A stretch of 64,000 bases of DNA from Terfezia claveryi. Taxonomy: Eukaryota; Ascomycota; Pezizomycetes; Pezizales; Pezizaceae. A program made the position numbers and the translations under genes. Shown in pieces: positions 1 through 12,600 of this stretch. The DNA lies in the NCBI GenBank assembly GCA_015179025.1, contig WHUX01000049.1:124001-188000 (forward strand), written 5' to 3'. The notes beneath the pieces were generated by a model. The model saw only the letters and a program-made list of their open reading frames with translations. It had not been told where the DNA came from and did not search any database. How positions within the stretch are numbered: the stretch's first letter is position 1; each line of letters opens with the position of its first letter.

Positions 1-500
1 ATGTATGATTTCACTCGCAAGAGCCGAAGGCAGCGAATCAATCAGCGCAACCGTACCGAGCGCTTGAGCGATCTTTTGGACTGGAAGCGTATGGGAATGG
101 AGTATATCAAGGCTCGACAATTGGCCATGAGGAGAGCTTACCCACAATCCTTCGATAACAACGAGCCATTCAACTTCTTTGATGGAACAGAGCGTAAGGT
201 TTCTAGGCCATTGTCGGCACCAGGGAGTCCAAGGGACAGGACCGGAATGATGACGCCCGGAGACTTTGCCAGTTTGCAAGAAGGTAGGGAGGGATTGAAC
301 ACTGAAGACTATGTCGGATGGAGGTTGCCGTAAGTTACCCTTGCATTGTATGGAACTTTCAAATACTAAATTTTTGCGCCGACAGTGATGAGGAAGATCC
401 AGACGACTACCCATTCCCATTGACTCTCAGGAGCCCGAAACAAGGAGGACCACTGTCAGCGGGAGCTCCAATTCCTGCCAACGGAACTGCAACGGCCTGA
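1..500 (+). CDS. gsy1: Glycogen synthase, C-terminal part (5' truncated by window)
   Basis: Glycogen synthase elongates alpha-1,4-glucan from UDP-glucose in the cytosol. Only the C-terminal end is present. Exon 1 (1-329, continuing upstream of the window) contains the highly conserved segment [20 protein letters not shown] followed by a [19 protein letters not shown] stretch typical of eukaryotic glycogen synthases. A 56-nt intron (330-385, GTAAGT...GACAG, with a TACTAAA branch-like element) separates it from exon 2 (386-500). The join is in phase and ends at TGA 498-500. The tail has the [11 protein letters not shown] motif, which in yeast Gsy2 lies in the phosphorylated C-terminal regulatory segment, then an acidic DEEDPDDYP stretch. 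The first ATG at base 1 is internal to the protein, not the start. Confidence 0.9.
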
Positions 501-1488
501 ATATTAGATATTCGGTCACAGACCTTCTTACAAATACTAAAAATGCCGAACCTACGGAATCGCTTGTGGTGGTGGTTTAGAGAAGATTGGTATAGATGTG
601 ATGAATGGTAGTTAGCATTGGTGGAATTAGCTATATGGAATTCGTGGGCATGGAAGGGAACGATAAGAGGGGACTATATGGATATTCTGTTATATGGCAG
701 ACTTTGGTATGGCATGGTGCATTGGTTGGGGGAACTTATGGACAGTTAACTAGCGATGGAGCGGCGGATCTGCAGTTTTTTGATCGTTGTTTCTGCTGAC
801 TTTGCACGATTTCCTTCACTTTCTTATATTTTCCTGTGTCCTGTATCATTATTAGGGGTGGATTTGGGGAAAACTTAGATCAAGTTATTATATGGGCTTT
901 TTTTCTAACGGGGTCTAGGGCATGGGCTTTGTTGGGATGCATTTTCTTAGTTCTTTTTGTGTCCTCGCTGAGTTTGAGGGAGTTTATTTCTTCCTCTGCT
1001 TTTGTCATACAGATTTATCCATATTTCTTTAGTTCTTTCTTTCTCGTACCTATTCCCTTTATGAAAAGAATCAGTGTTTTTCTATTTAGTGGCTGGAGGA
1101 CTCTCTCTATTTACTTAACTGAGGACCTTTGTGCATAATTAATTCATGTAACCAGAATAATTCATGTATAAACTAAATTTTACCCTGAATTGGGGATACG
1201 TTTTGCTGTGCCATGCAAATTGTAAATTATGGTGCTAAAGATAATTCTTTCTATTCTTTTAGATAAAAGCCAACTGAAAGCTCATAATTCACTACACCAT
1301 AACCATGCCCAGTACCAAAACCGTCCCATCCTATCCCACAAACCAATGCTAAACTAGATTATCGCTTGCATAAAACCAATTAGCGCAATGCAATTACTGC
1401 ACCTTCCCCTTATCCCAAAAAGCCCATAAAAACCCATAAAAACCCATAAAAGCCCAATCATGATCAAAATCCCCACATTTTCACCAAT
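501..1488. other. Intergenic, convergent 3' flanks
   Basis: Tail-to-tail spacer between glycogen synthase (+) and FGAM synthase (-). It is AT-rich and holds presumed 3' UTRs of both genes. A short tandem of a CCCATAAA-containing 10-mer lies at about 1421-1450. The open frames seen here (for example 836-1138) show no family resemblance and are treated as chance. No RNA gene was recognised. Confidence 0.7.
1421..1450. repeat. Short tandem repeat, about 3 x 10 bp
   Basis: Three near-identical copies of a 10-mer containing CCCATAAA, about 40-70 nt downstream of the FGAM synthase stop codon in its own direction, so probably in its 3' UTR. No function is evident. Confidence 0.7.
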
Positions 1489-4400
1489 CTAACTAACCCA
1501 CCTCCTCGCACTCCTAAACATCCTCATCCACGGGCCCAAACCCCCCTCCCACGGCTCCCCAAACCTCCCACCCTCCCTTCTCGGAATATACGAATTACTA
1601 ACCCCCACCACCCCCCTCTCCGGATGCGGCATCATCGCCAGCACCCTTCCATCGGGACTCCTCACCCCCGCAATCCCCTCCGGAGACCCATTCGGATTGA
1701 ACGGGTATTTCTCTGTCGGGACAAGGTTATTATCCACATACCTCATACAGACGAGCCCCGAGGCTCTGAGGCGAGCAAGATGGTTAGGGGAGTTAAACAC
1801 CGCAAAACCCTCCCCATGGGCGGTGGGAATGGGGAATGAAGACCCGTTCATGCCGTGGAGAAATACGCTGGGTGAGGGAGTGGCCATTGACGGGGCAGGA
1901 GGGAACTCAGAGACTTGCAGCATGCAGAAGCGGGCTTCGTATTGTTCAGAGAGGTTTCGGCAAAATAGGGGCCAGATTGCGGTTTCTTTTTCCTTTTCTG
2001 GGTTGGATGGGTCGGTAATGGCGGCGGGAGGGACGCCGGGAATTAGTCCTGCGTGGCCGAGACGAGAGAGGAATTGGCAGCCATTGCAGATGCCGAGGGC
2101 AAAAGTATCTGGTCGGTCAAAGAAAGATTTGAATGAGGATCTAAGCTCGGGATGGTGAAGAACGGACTTAGCCCATCCTGCACCTGCGCCGAGGACGTCT
2201 CCGTAGGAGAAGCCGCCACAGGCGGCAAGGCCGGTGAATTCGCTAAGGGAGACGCGGGAGGAGAGGAGGTCTGTCATGTGGACATCTACGGGGGCGAAGC
2301 CCGCGGCGTGGAAGGCGAAGGCCATTTCGCTGTGTCCGTTGATGCCTTGTTCTCGGAGAATCGCTACGCGGGGTTTTGATGGTAAGGAGAAAATGGATGG
2401 GGAAACGAGGGCGTCATGGGGGGGGAAGGTGAGGTTGTAGGAGAGGCCGGGGTCGGTGTTGGAGAGGATGGATTGATATTCGGAGTCGGCGCAGGAGGGG
2501 TTATCTCTTAAACGTTGCATAGCGTGGGATATAGCAGCCCAAGCTTTCTGCAGGGTAGAGCGCGGAGAAGAAAGTACCTGGGTGGAAGAGTGCAAAATGT
2601 TAATTAGTTGTATTGGGGTATGGTTTTGCATTGCTACTGGGTGTACTGCAGATTCTGGGATTCCGAGACCAGTTGTGCTGAGGATCTCCTTGAATCGGGG
2701 GAGGTCAGAAGTGCGGATTTGGAAAACTGCTCCAAGCTCTTCATTGAATAGGGTAGAGATGAGCTGCTCTGCGGTGGGGTAAGTAGGGAGGAGGGTAGCA
2801 AGGTCAATATCCAATCCTACTCTGCCAGCAAAGGCCATTTCGGCAATGGTGGTAAATAAACCACCGTCTGAGCGGTCATGATAAGCAAGGACGAGATCCT
2901 CGTTTCTGAGCACATGGAGGGCAGAGAAGAAGGACTTGAACTGCTGTACGTCCCTGACAGTAGGAGCTTCATTCCCGACTTGCCCAAAGACCTGGGCGAT
3001 GGCGGATCCTCCCAATGCTTGCTTCCCACCAGCCAAGTCAACAAAGACAATGCTGGTAGGCTCGCCGACTTCCTTATCCCTAATAATTTGCGGCGTCCAA
3101 GTCTTCCCAACATCTTGCACTGCAGAAAATGCGGTTACAACGAGAGATACTGGTGCGGTGACTTCATTCTGGCCCCACTTCATCTTCATGCTCATTGAAT
3201 CCTTCCCAACGGGGATACTGACCCCAAGCTCAGGGCAAAACTCCATCCCCACTGCCTCAACTGCTTCATATAGTGCTGCAGCCTCTCCAGGGTGACCCCC
3301 TGCGGCCATCCAATTGGCGGATAGCCTCACTCTCTCCAACCCGTCTTTGATATCCGCTGCAGCGAGGTTAAGCAGGGACTCTGCCACTGCCATTTTTGCA
3401 CTCGCGCTGGGGGAGATTAGAGCTATAGTGGGTTTCTCTCCCATTGCCATGGCTTCTCCAGCGCGGGCGGTAGAGGAGAGAGCGGTCAAGGTGACGGAGA
3501 CATCAGAGACAGGGGTTTGCCATGGGCCAACCATTTGGTCACGAGTGATTAAGCCCGTGACAGTACGGTCACCAATTGTGATAAGGAAGGACTTGCTTCC
3601 AACACTGGGTAGACGGAGGACCCTTGAAACTGCTTCATTCACAACACCCTCTGTTGGCGGAGTCGGGAGGTAAGTGCTTAGGCTCGCATCGAAGGCTGGA
3701 AAGGGAAGCTTCCTGGAGTTGACGCTGCGAGACATCTTTGGTGGTTTTCCAAAAAGGACAGACATTGGGAGATCAATTGGCTTTGGATCCTCCTTCGAGT
3801 CTCTATCTGTAAGAACCAATCTCTCATTCTGTGTGCTGGGAATCTCACCCTTCGCACGTCCTACAACAGAGAATCCACAGCGTTCTCGGTTGGCAATAGC
3901 TTCAAAGGTAGAGAGCTTATCTTCGCTAATGGCAAGGACGTAGCGTTCTTGAGCTTCACAGCACCAGATTTGCAGTGGGGACATACCCTTGTCTGCACTC
4001 TCGATTTGGCGGAGCTCGAATTCCGCCCCGAGGCCAGCATCGTGGACAAGTTCTGGGAGAGCGTTTGATAATCCCCCAGCACCAACGTCGTGGATGGAGA
4101 GGATGGGAGAATCTTGTCCAAGGGAAACGCATATGTCAATGACCATTTGAGCCCTCCTCTGTTGCTCAGGGTTGCCTCGCTGAACCGAGGCAAAATCGAG
4201 GTCTACGGATCCCTCCCCTGAGACAATAGATGACGCAGCTCCTCCTCCAAGACCGATAAGCATAGCTGGACCTCCCAATACAACAATGTAAGCACCGGGA
4301 ACGATTGTACCTTTCTCCTTCTTTGCGTGCTGTGGCCTGACTGTTCCCAATCCACCAGCAATCATAATCGGTTTGTGATAACCCCTAACTTCCTCCCCAC

Positions 4401-5833
4401 CTTCGGGAGTTGGGACCCTGATAGTCATGGTACGGAAGTATCCCATAGTACATGGCCTTCCAAACTCGTTGTTGAATGCTGCGGACCCAATAGGTGCTTC
4501 GAGCATGATGTCTAACGAGCTAGCAATATGGTGAGGCTTGCCGACGTCAAGTTCCCATGGCTGCTGATTCCCAGGGATAAGCAGGTCACTGACACTGTAT
4601 CCTGAAAGCCCAGTCTTTGGTTTCGATCCTCGCCCGACCGCACCCTCGTCTCTAATCTCTCCCCCAGAGCCAGTAGCTGCACCAGGGAATGGTGAAACTG
4701 CAGTAGGATGATTGTGCGTCTCAACCTTTACCACGAAATGTACTGGCTCCTTTGTAGCTTCCCAAACCTGCGTTTCGGGATTTGGAGCCCAGAATGAAGC
4801 TCCTTCGGACTCAGTGGCACCCTCCAAGACAGCAGCATTGTCGGAGTAAGCGGAGACAGTCCACTTGGGATTCTTTTTGTGAGTATTGCGGATCACGTTG
4901 AAGAGGGAAAACTCCCTACGTTTGCCATCGATAGTGAAGTCGGCATTGAATTGCTTATGTCGGCAGTGCTCAGAGTTGACCTGTGCAAACATGAAGAGTT
5001 CAACGTCGTAAGGGTTGCGGGGAACTGGCCCGTCCTTGGAGAACGCAGAAAGAAGGTAGTCGATTTCGGAGGTGTCAAGTGCCAGACCGAGGGACTTGTT
5101 GGCGGCTTCGAGTTCAGCTCGGGGGTTGGCTGAGGTGAGGAGGTTGACGGAAGTGACTGGAAGAGGGGCATGGGAGGCAAAAAGAGTATCGTAAGTTGGG
5201 GGAGTCAATTTTAGAGTCTGGTCACACCAATTGAGTTAAATCGCAGGAGCCGTGACGTGAAAATATTGTCCATACCTGCGTCATCCTATCATGGAGTGTA
5301 TCCGCAAATGCCTTTATATCGATCTCCCCTCCCTCAACTTCCAAGCCAAATACTATTCCACGCTCAATCCTCTCCACGAATTTCTGCAGCCCACAGACAT
5401 GCGCAATATTCGTCGCCTTGGAGCTCCAAGGGCTAATCGTTCCTTTCCTAGGGGAAATGTACACCAAAACCAATTTCTTCCCATCCACACTGGATTTCTC
5501 CCCACGAATCTCTCGCCTCAACACTTCCGTTCCTGCATCCCGTGTGAGATGGCCTGATTCAGCTCCGGGATCGAGAAGGAGAGCTGAAAGGTCCTGTCGT
5601 ACTGGAGATGTGGGCTCAGCAAGGGTTGAAAGAGCGATGGGGCTTGAGACAGGCTTGACGTAGTGAACGTAGAGACTACGAATCTGAGTAACCTTCCCTG
5701 AAGAACTGGCTCCTGAGAGAAGACTGTTAATTGAGGACTGCAGCGCGTCGAGACGGAAAGGAGAGTACGCTGGTGACCCGGGAAGCGCAAGGAATTGGGA
5801 GTCCTCTGTCGGAGATAGTGCTGCTGGACTCAT
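1489..5833 (-). CDS. ade6: Phosphoribosylformylglycinamidine (FGAM) synthase
   Basis: Catalyses the fourth step of de novo IMP synthesis: FGAR + glutamine + ATP to FGAM. Exon 1 is 5833-5276 and exon 2 is 5217-1489, with a phase-0 intron of 58 nt (GTATGG...ACCAG). The product is 1428 residues, slightly longer than yeast Ade6. Visible in order are a PurS-like N-terminal region, the linker motif [14 protein letters not shown], two PurL-type ATP-binding halves ([28 protein letters not shown], then [13 protein letters not shown] and HDRSDGG), and a C-terminal class I glutaminase. The glutaminase has nucleophile Cys in GICNGCQ (about residue 1230) and His/Glu in MPHPERG. The start ATG at 5833 is the first in frame; the frame is open further up to about 5938 without an ATG. 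The large second exon has no intron. The symbol follows S. cerevisiae; other fungi use ade3. Confidence 0.97.
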
Positions 5834-5869
5834 CTCTGCTAACGGTAGGTATATGCCCCTTTGGCTGAT

Positions 5870-5875
5870 TGACTC
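5870..5875 (+). promoter_or_regulatory. TGACTC element (Gcn4/CpcA- or Bas1-type half site)
   Basis: TGACTC lies 37 nt upstream of the FGAM synthase ATG; a second copy lies at 6048-6053. In S. cerevisiae, Bas1/Pho2 and Gcn4 bind TGACTC in ADE gene promoters. That the same logic applies here is inference, and a 6-mer occurs often by chance. Confidence 0.25.
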
Positions 5876-6047
5876 GCCTTCGCAATTAAGCTGCAGCAAG
5901 TGAGAGTGGTGAGTTGTCCGTTTCTCCGTCTCGAGCAATAGCTGGAGACTAACGGAAGAAACAGAAGTGCAGAAGCAAGTGGGTATCTACTCCATATAAG
6001 GCACGCACCGCGCCACTGCAGTCCAAAACCAATATGTACCAATGCGG

Positions 6048-6053
6048 TGACTC
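6048..6053 (+). promoter_or_regulatory. Second TGACTC element upstream of FGAM synthase
   Basis: TGACTC about 215 nt upstream of the FGAM synthase ATG, same orientation as the copy at 5870. Candidate Bas1/Gcn4-type site by analogy with yeast purine genes. Confidence 0.25.
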
Positions 6054-6604
6054 GAAAAAAAAATTGAGCCGGTGGGATGAGGGGTAGCTGGCTCTCCGTT
6101 ATGCTGTTCGCAATTAAGCCTGTCAGTCAAACGCACTTTTAACGCTTAGCCCCGCCAAAACTTTTTGGGGCGCTGGGATGGCGGGGACTAGGTAGGGCAG
6201 CATCGAGCTAAACCTGTTACTGTTTAAGTAGGCGAGCTGGGTCACTTGAGGGCAACCGGGCGCGGACTCAGGGACTCAGGGTAACCCCTGGCAGTAAGAA
6301 CCTCGTTGATGATAGCTAGATACTAAACTGAAACCCGGAAACAAAACAGTCATATGAACAGTACCAGAAAATGAAATCCGTCCCAGCATGAAAAGCATAG
6401 CATCTTAGGAGGCAGATAAAAGAAATAAGGCAGAAAAAGAAGTACATACAGTAGTTTACTCCCCTTTCCACAGCACCCCCAAAGCCCCCGCTGCATACCA
6501 ATGAAAACACAGATATAAAAAGGAAACAATGAGAGGCATTAAACGTTGATTCCCAATACAAATTCTTTCTCCTTCTCATCAGCCAATCGAGCAAAATCCC
6601 TACC

Positions 6605-9600
6605 CTACAAGTACGGCATCCAAAGGTAATCCGTCTGACATAGATTCTGCGGGTTCGATGCCTTACTAATGAGATCAATAACCGTCTGATTAGCTGGCAA
6701 AACGCCCTGAGCACTAGACGCCAAACTCGCAGTCTTCTTCACAATTAGGTCACAACTAAATTGCACCTTCTCCCTTAATTGACTATCCTGTAGATTCTGG
6801 CTTCTCGACTGCGTAAACCAGAAGATCATCTCATCCCTGACGAACACGGATAGGTGTTGGTCGAGATCGAATTGCTCGCGAGAGATTTCCGCCCCTTTAT
6901 TACCAGGCGTACTTGAGGATGGCTGCTGTGGGTTTGGTATCTCGGGCTCCGTCAGGCATCGTGCTATAGCCATGATGGCGCAGGAGTAGATGCCCTCAAT
7001 CGCAATGGGCCCCATGAGTATTTGGATGTTGGGTGTAAACCGGAACGGAATGGCCTCATTGTTGACGAAAACAGGGTTACCAGAGGCCATGGAAGGGAGA
7101 AGTTCCGTACCCCAGACGTTCCCAGTGTTGCGAGAGATGACAATTTTGTGGGGGTACCTCGTTCCCATCGACATGATATACGTCATAAATGTCAGTGCTG
7201 CGTATTGGTAGCAGAATTGCCGTCGGAACAGGAAGAACTCGGCGGAAGAGGTGTACGACTTTGTCAAGAACTATAGCGCAAAGTCAGCAAGCAAATCACC
7301 GTGCATCTAAGGCAAATGGTCAGCTTACCTCGAGAGCCACATTATTGGAGACCATATCGTTTTGAATAGCATTGAATATCTCCAGTCGCATGTTCGGATC
7401 CACATGTCCTGGTTTTGTGGAATCTGATGTAGCTTTGTGCATTGCAAATATGAGAGGTTCGTCTTTACTCATTCCCACTCTCCTGCAGTGGTCTTCGTAT
7501 ATCCCTTGCAACGAAATGTATGATTCATCGTCTTCCACGATTCTTATGTGAGGAGCCAATGGAACCATAAGAGGAAGATGGAATTGAAGATTCCTCTTTC
7601 GACTCTCCTTTCGTCGAGAAAGTATACTAAAAAGGAATGTCAATGAATGGGCTAAGATACAACTAGAAGAAGGGGCTCACCCATTGAAGATACGGAACAG
7701 TTGTAGGATTCTTTCTTCCCTCCTACAGTGCCTAGCTGCAGGGTGTTGAATGGCGAATGTATAGACACTGCCATCATGACCTCTTATCCTTAAGCGGCGG
7801 TGGCACACACCATACCCTCTCACCACATCGACCTTCGGCAGGAACCTGTCAATGCGAACAAAGTCCTTATTATTGTCCTTGTGCTGAAAGGAGGTCAGTG
7901 TGGGATCATTTTGGAGCAAGAAGGGTTACACACCAAAAGATATTGACCTGGAACTTCAACATCATCAAAGCGCTGGAACCTGAATTCGCTTAACAAGGGG
8001 CTGTAGCTCTCCAAGTTTTGTGTGGGTGGACGACGATCCAATTTCTCCTCAAACCTATCCCTCCATTTCCGTAGTTTCTGAATATACGTGAACAGGTTTG
8101 GCTTCTCGGCTACAAAATCCGCCTCGAAAGCTGTCTGCATGGATGTGTTAGAGAATTTGCGCCTCAATATTTCTATGTTGTGTCTTACCCTGATGTGCGG
8201 TGGAAGTATTGTTTCCGCGAACCGAGTAATATTAGATTCAGTCGTGGGAGGAAGTTTCGCGTGTTCTGGATGAGGGGAGTGACGGCCAATGTATTGAAGC
8301 CCGTCATTAAGTAAGGCAACGATTAGGCGATAGGCATCCTCGTCAGGTGGACACTTGAAGAACTTCGAGATCTGATCTCCCATGGTCTCCATCGACAGAG
8401 CAAGAAGCGGGAACGCGGTCTTAAGGACAGACATTATCTCGTCAGCATATTCCCACGCAGGACGCCTGACTGCAACCTGTGGATTCTGCGCGGTTGTGGG
8501 CAATGATTGTGAAGCCTGGCCATTTGGAGCGCTAGCAGTTGGAGTGGCGCCTGAAAATTGTCAGCATAAAGCATAGATATGATGACAGAGGCTACTTACC
8601 AGACATATCTACGGGCTTTGGACTGGAAGCCATGGCAGTATCGCCGTTAGTCTGCGCACCTGGGGGTCGTACAGCTGGTGACCCTGCTGGTCCACGATTG
8701 GCTTGTGATGCTGTCTGCTGCTTTTTGATGAGCTGATAGTCCTCCTTGCAAGTACGTAATAAGAAGTAAAGTGCCTATGGTGAAAAAATCAGCATCAACC
8801 CTAGGGCCGAGAAGAGGGGTCCATTATACTTGAGGGTAGTTCTTAGCGATCTTGAAAAGAATGGTACGAGCCAAACGAGCCTCCTTATGAGAAAGAGACG
8901 TCAACAGCTGAGGAATATATGTTATCCAATACCATACTGGCATTTCTCCTTTGTACTGCTCAAAAGCGGCAGAAATGACTCCATTCTCATCCAGACTCAA
9001 CAACCATAGCACCCTACTCAGTAATTTTCTTGCTCTTCCATTCTTGTACAAACCAGAAGCCTCCATATAGCAGCTTACCGCACTGCTCGCATAGGTAATC
9101 TCCTGTGTGGCCTTGTACATCGAATCATTATAGTAACCCCATTCAGCCCAGGCCTTTGGAAGCTTCAGGTCATGGTACAATGCCAATCCAAATGCATCAT
9201 TGGCTTCCTCTTTCCGGTTCAACTTCGAGAGGAACATGCCTTTCAGCGTATAGAACTCCGCCTTCTGCTGCGCACCGAAATAATTAAGATTGGTATTGTT
9301 AATCACTTCTAGTCCATTGTTCAGTTCAAGAGGGTTCTGGTAGTGGCATTTAGCCTGCTCTCGAAGCTTGAGGAAGGCTTCCTGAATTTCTATGTTAGGG
9401 AGAGTGTAGATCTTGCTGAGTTGACTGATGCACACTTCCGGAAGCTGATGTTTGCGAGCGACGTGTGCGAAACGATTTATGATCCACGCAGTTTCATGGT
9501 ATCCTCTGTATGCATACGAATTGTTGCCATTGCCACTACCAGCACTCTGCGGTTGTGCGGGCAACAGAGGCAGGTAAGTATTATTAATGCTATGGAAGAT

Positions 9601-12600
9601 ATGTTGTCTCCAAGTAACCAAGTCATGCCAGCTATTTATGTCATCCCAGACGTTTGGCAACCTGTCTCTCCATGTTGCGAGTAACAGCTTAAGTTCCTGA
9701 GACTTCGTATCCAGGTTGGAGGCATTCGTCTGCGACAAGCTCTGATAGAAAATGTTAGCATCATGAAGCTCAACCAACATCTGAAAATTCTGTAAGAGAG
9801 GAATATGAGCATTGGTGATCCGCTCAGGTAAGTTATGCCACTTCCGCAAAGATAGCTGGATAGCCTCGTCACAAAGCTTTGAGAATTCTCCCAAGCCCTC
9901 TGCCTTTGCATGCACTTTCTGCAGGGCCATGAAAGCCGCAAAATAGTGCCTCCTCGGTGTTGGCGCATCCATCAATGACTTGACAGTTTGATCCACTCGC
10001 TCCGCATCCGGCCCTGTCCAATTCTCTACTAGCCTCCAAGCACATTCTAACAGCAGATCGTTATAGTTCTCATGCTTCGCAAAATCCGACAATATCTCCC
10101 ACTGTTGAAGTTTCTGTGCGCATATGACCCAATGATCCTCCCATAACATATACTCAGATTGTGAGAATGGTAAAACGCCGGTTCGCGCTTTAATTTGCGC
10201 TGTCTCGTACATCTGTTGGGCACGGTCCCACATGCCGTTTTGTTCGAAAGATAGAGCTGCATTTGTCTCCAAGTACTGACATCGACGTCGCCAAAGACCA
10301 TAGAAGAGGTCCTCCTCATTGATGCCTGCGTAGAGCTCGGCGAGGGCGTCTAAATTGCTTTCCCGTACCGCGGCGCTATCAATCGGAGGTTTGATAGCTA
10401 TCTCCTCCAAAAGGTTGAACGCGCTGTACCAAGCATTAAATGTTCTGCTGAGGAATTTGACAAGGTGCGGGGGTAGGGTAAGCTTGGGGGAGAGATTTTC
10501 GACCCCTTCTAGCAAACTTTGAATCACATTTGGCCTTTTGTCCATTTGTTTCTGATGCCATTCCTTTGATAGCAAGGATATAATACCCCGGGTAAGGTCG
10601 TTACGATCTTCTTTGCCTAAGGCTGACCAACAGAGAGGGAAGAATGCTAGCCATGTCTTGTGACCAATATTGGCGTCCAGGTGTTGAAGTTGTGCAAGCG
10701 GCTCTAGGATATCCCCGGCCTTGACATCCCCCAAGCTACGACAGAACTGCCTGTGGCTCATCATAAACTCTTCGAACTTGTCATCCAACATGAGACCCTG
10801 CTTCCGCTTGTCCCCAGAGTAGCTTGCAAATAAGGAGGAGGCTGATTTCGTCTTGAGATCCTCTTCATGAAGCTCAACCAGTCCTTCCATATCAACAGAC
10901 CCAAATAGGAGATGTATAGCCTGATTCAGCCAGTAAGAGTCTCCCAGAGCCTCCCAATTCTGGTTACCCAGCACAAAACTCAACCTATTGCTGATTGTCC
11001 TGCTTAGGCTACGGTCAAAAATAGACAAAAACCGATTCCTCATATTGACATCTTGCGCCCGGCACCCTATCAAGAAAGCTGACTCGAGTCTAACGGTGAG
11101 TTCCGTTCGTGTTATATTCGGATCTTCGTAGATATCAATGACTAACTCAAGGAACTTATGGCATAGAACGGGATCAGAGCGAGTCTCAAGGTGGAACATC
11201 TTGCCTAGAACCGCCGTCTTCTCTTTCAGTGTCGGGAAACCATCAGTTGGCTCAAATACCCACGCCCTAACAATCCCCAAGATCTTCAAGCATAATTCAG
11301 AGCTCTGTGACTTCTCCACCAGTTGTGCCAAAACACTAAGGAATGGCCTACGTTGATCCCCTAGCCCGGAGACTCTTGCAGCAGCGACATCAATAACCTT
11401 GCGTAGCAAAGCAATTGTCTGCTCAGCTTCCGCATCTTTCGCCGGGGCTTGGCCATCTAGAGGTTTGGGGAGTGGCCCAATGCCAGGAGGAGCCTGTGGA
11501 CCACATGAAGCAATATGGTCCTTAGCCAGCTTCTGAAAGCACTTCATGAGGGAGATGACATGGGGATCCACGGCGGTAGGACGCTTCTTCGATATTGTCC
11601 ACAGTATGTTGACACTTGAGATAACGCTCGCAGCAAAGCTTTCGTTACATATAGTGTTAAGAAGGCCGAGGAATTGCTGAGGGGAGGTTTCCATTTCTGG
11701 CTCCTCTTCGTCTTCCTTCGGAGGTGGAATTGCTTGCAGAATACGTGCCAAAACGGGCTGCACACCATCCTGTATCTCTGTATTATCAGACCTTAAACAC
11801 TTCTCCAATAGCTTCTGTAGATCAGGCAGCCTTTGTAATATCCAATCATCAGGCTTGACCCCCAAGACAGTGTCCAAAACCTTTAATGAATTGACATATG
11901 CTGACAACGTCTGGTCGGAGATATCCTTTGTTAAATGAGGTTCGAGGAGCTTTGGCAGGATGTCAAGCTCAAGGTCACTCCAATAGTCCGGCCCAAGGAA
12001 ATTATTCAACAGTTTCAAAGCCTTTTTACACAAATCACTGCTGGTAGATTTATCATCATTCAAAGATGTGATGAAAATGATGAGATGCTTGATCGTCATC
12101 AGCCGGAGGTTGGGGGTGACAGTTGGTTCTGGTTTTTCAGCCTGCCCCGTCCCTGACATAGGGGATGATTTTGCGTCTTGTGCTTGAGCTAGTCGGCGAC
12201 GAACAGGCGAGCTCTGCGCCGTTTTGATGCGCCTTTCTTCCCACATCCATACTAGGGTAACCAAACTGATTGACAACTTCTTATTCTCAGTAGAAGGATT
12301 GGGATGTTGGGAAATGAGCTTAGGTAGAGACACAATGATCCACGAGAAAAAGTGCTCCCTAGATTCATAAAACAAATCATCATGCCGAACCAGGAATTGG
12401 AAGATATTAGTCATCTGTTGGGGGTTATTGCCATCCTCGGACAGTATCCTTCTCGGCCATCTTGCCCATATTGGATAGCGAGGATCCGGTGTACTAGGGA
12501 TACGCTTTCGTAAAACAGGAGCTATCAATTCCAATGCTTGAGCAACGAGTGCCCGGCCCTCGTGTTGATGCGCTTTGAGCAATGCAACGTAAATTTGTGT

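Larger units (their letters stand above)
5834..6604. other. Intergenic: FGAM synthase promoter and TRA1 3' flank
   Basis: Spacer between the FGAM synthase start (minus strand) and the TRA1 stop. It contains two TGACTC elements (5870-5875 and 6048-6053) and two tandem GGGACTCA-like copies near 6268-6285. No gene or RNA is recognisable. Confidence 0.6.
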
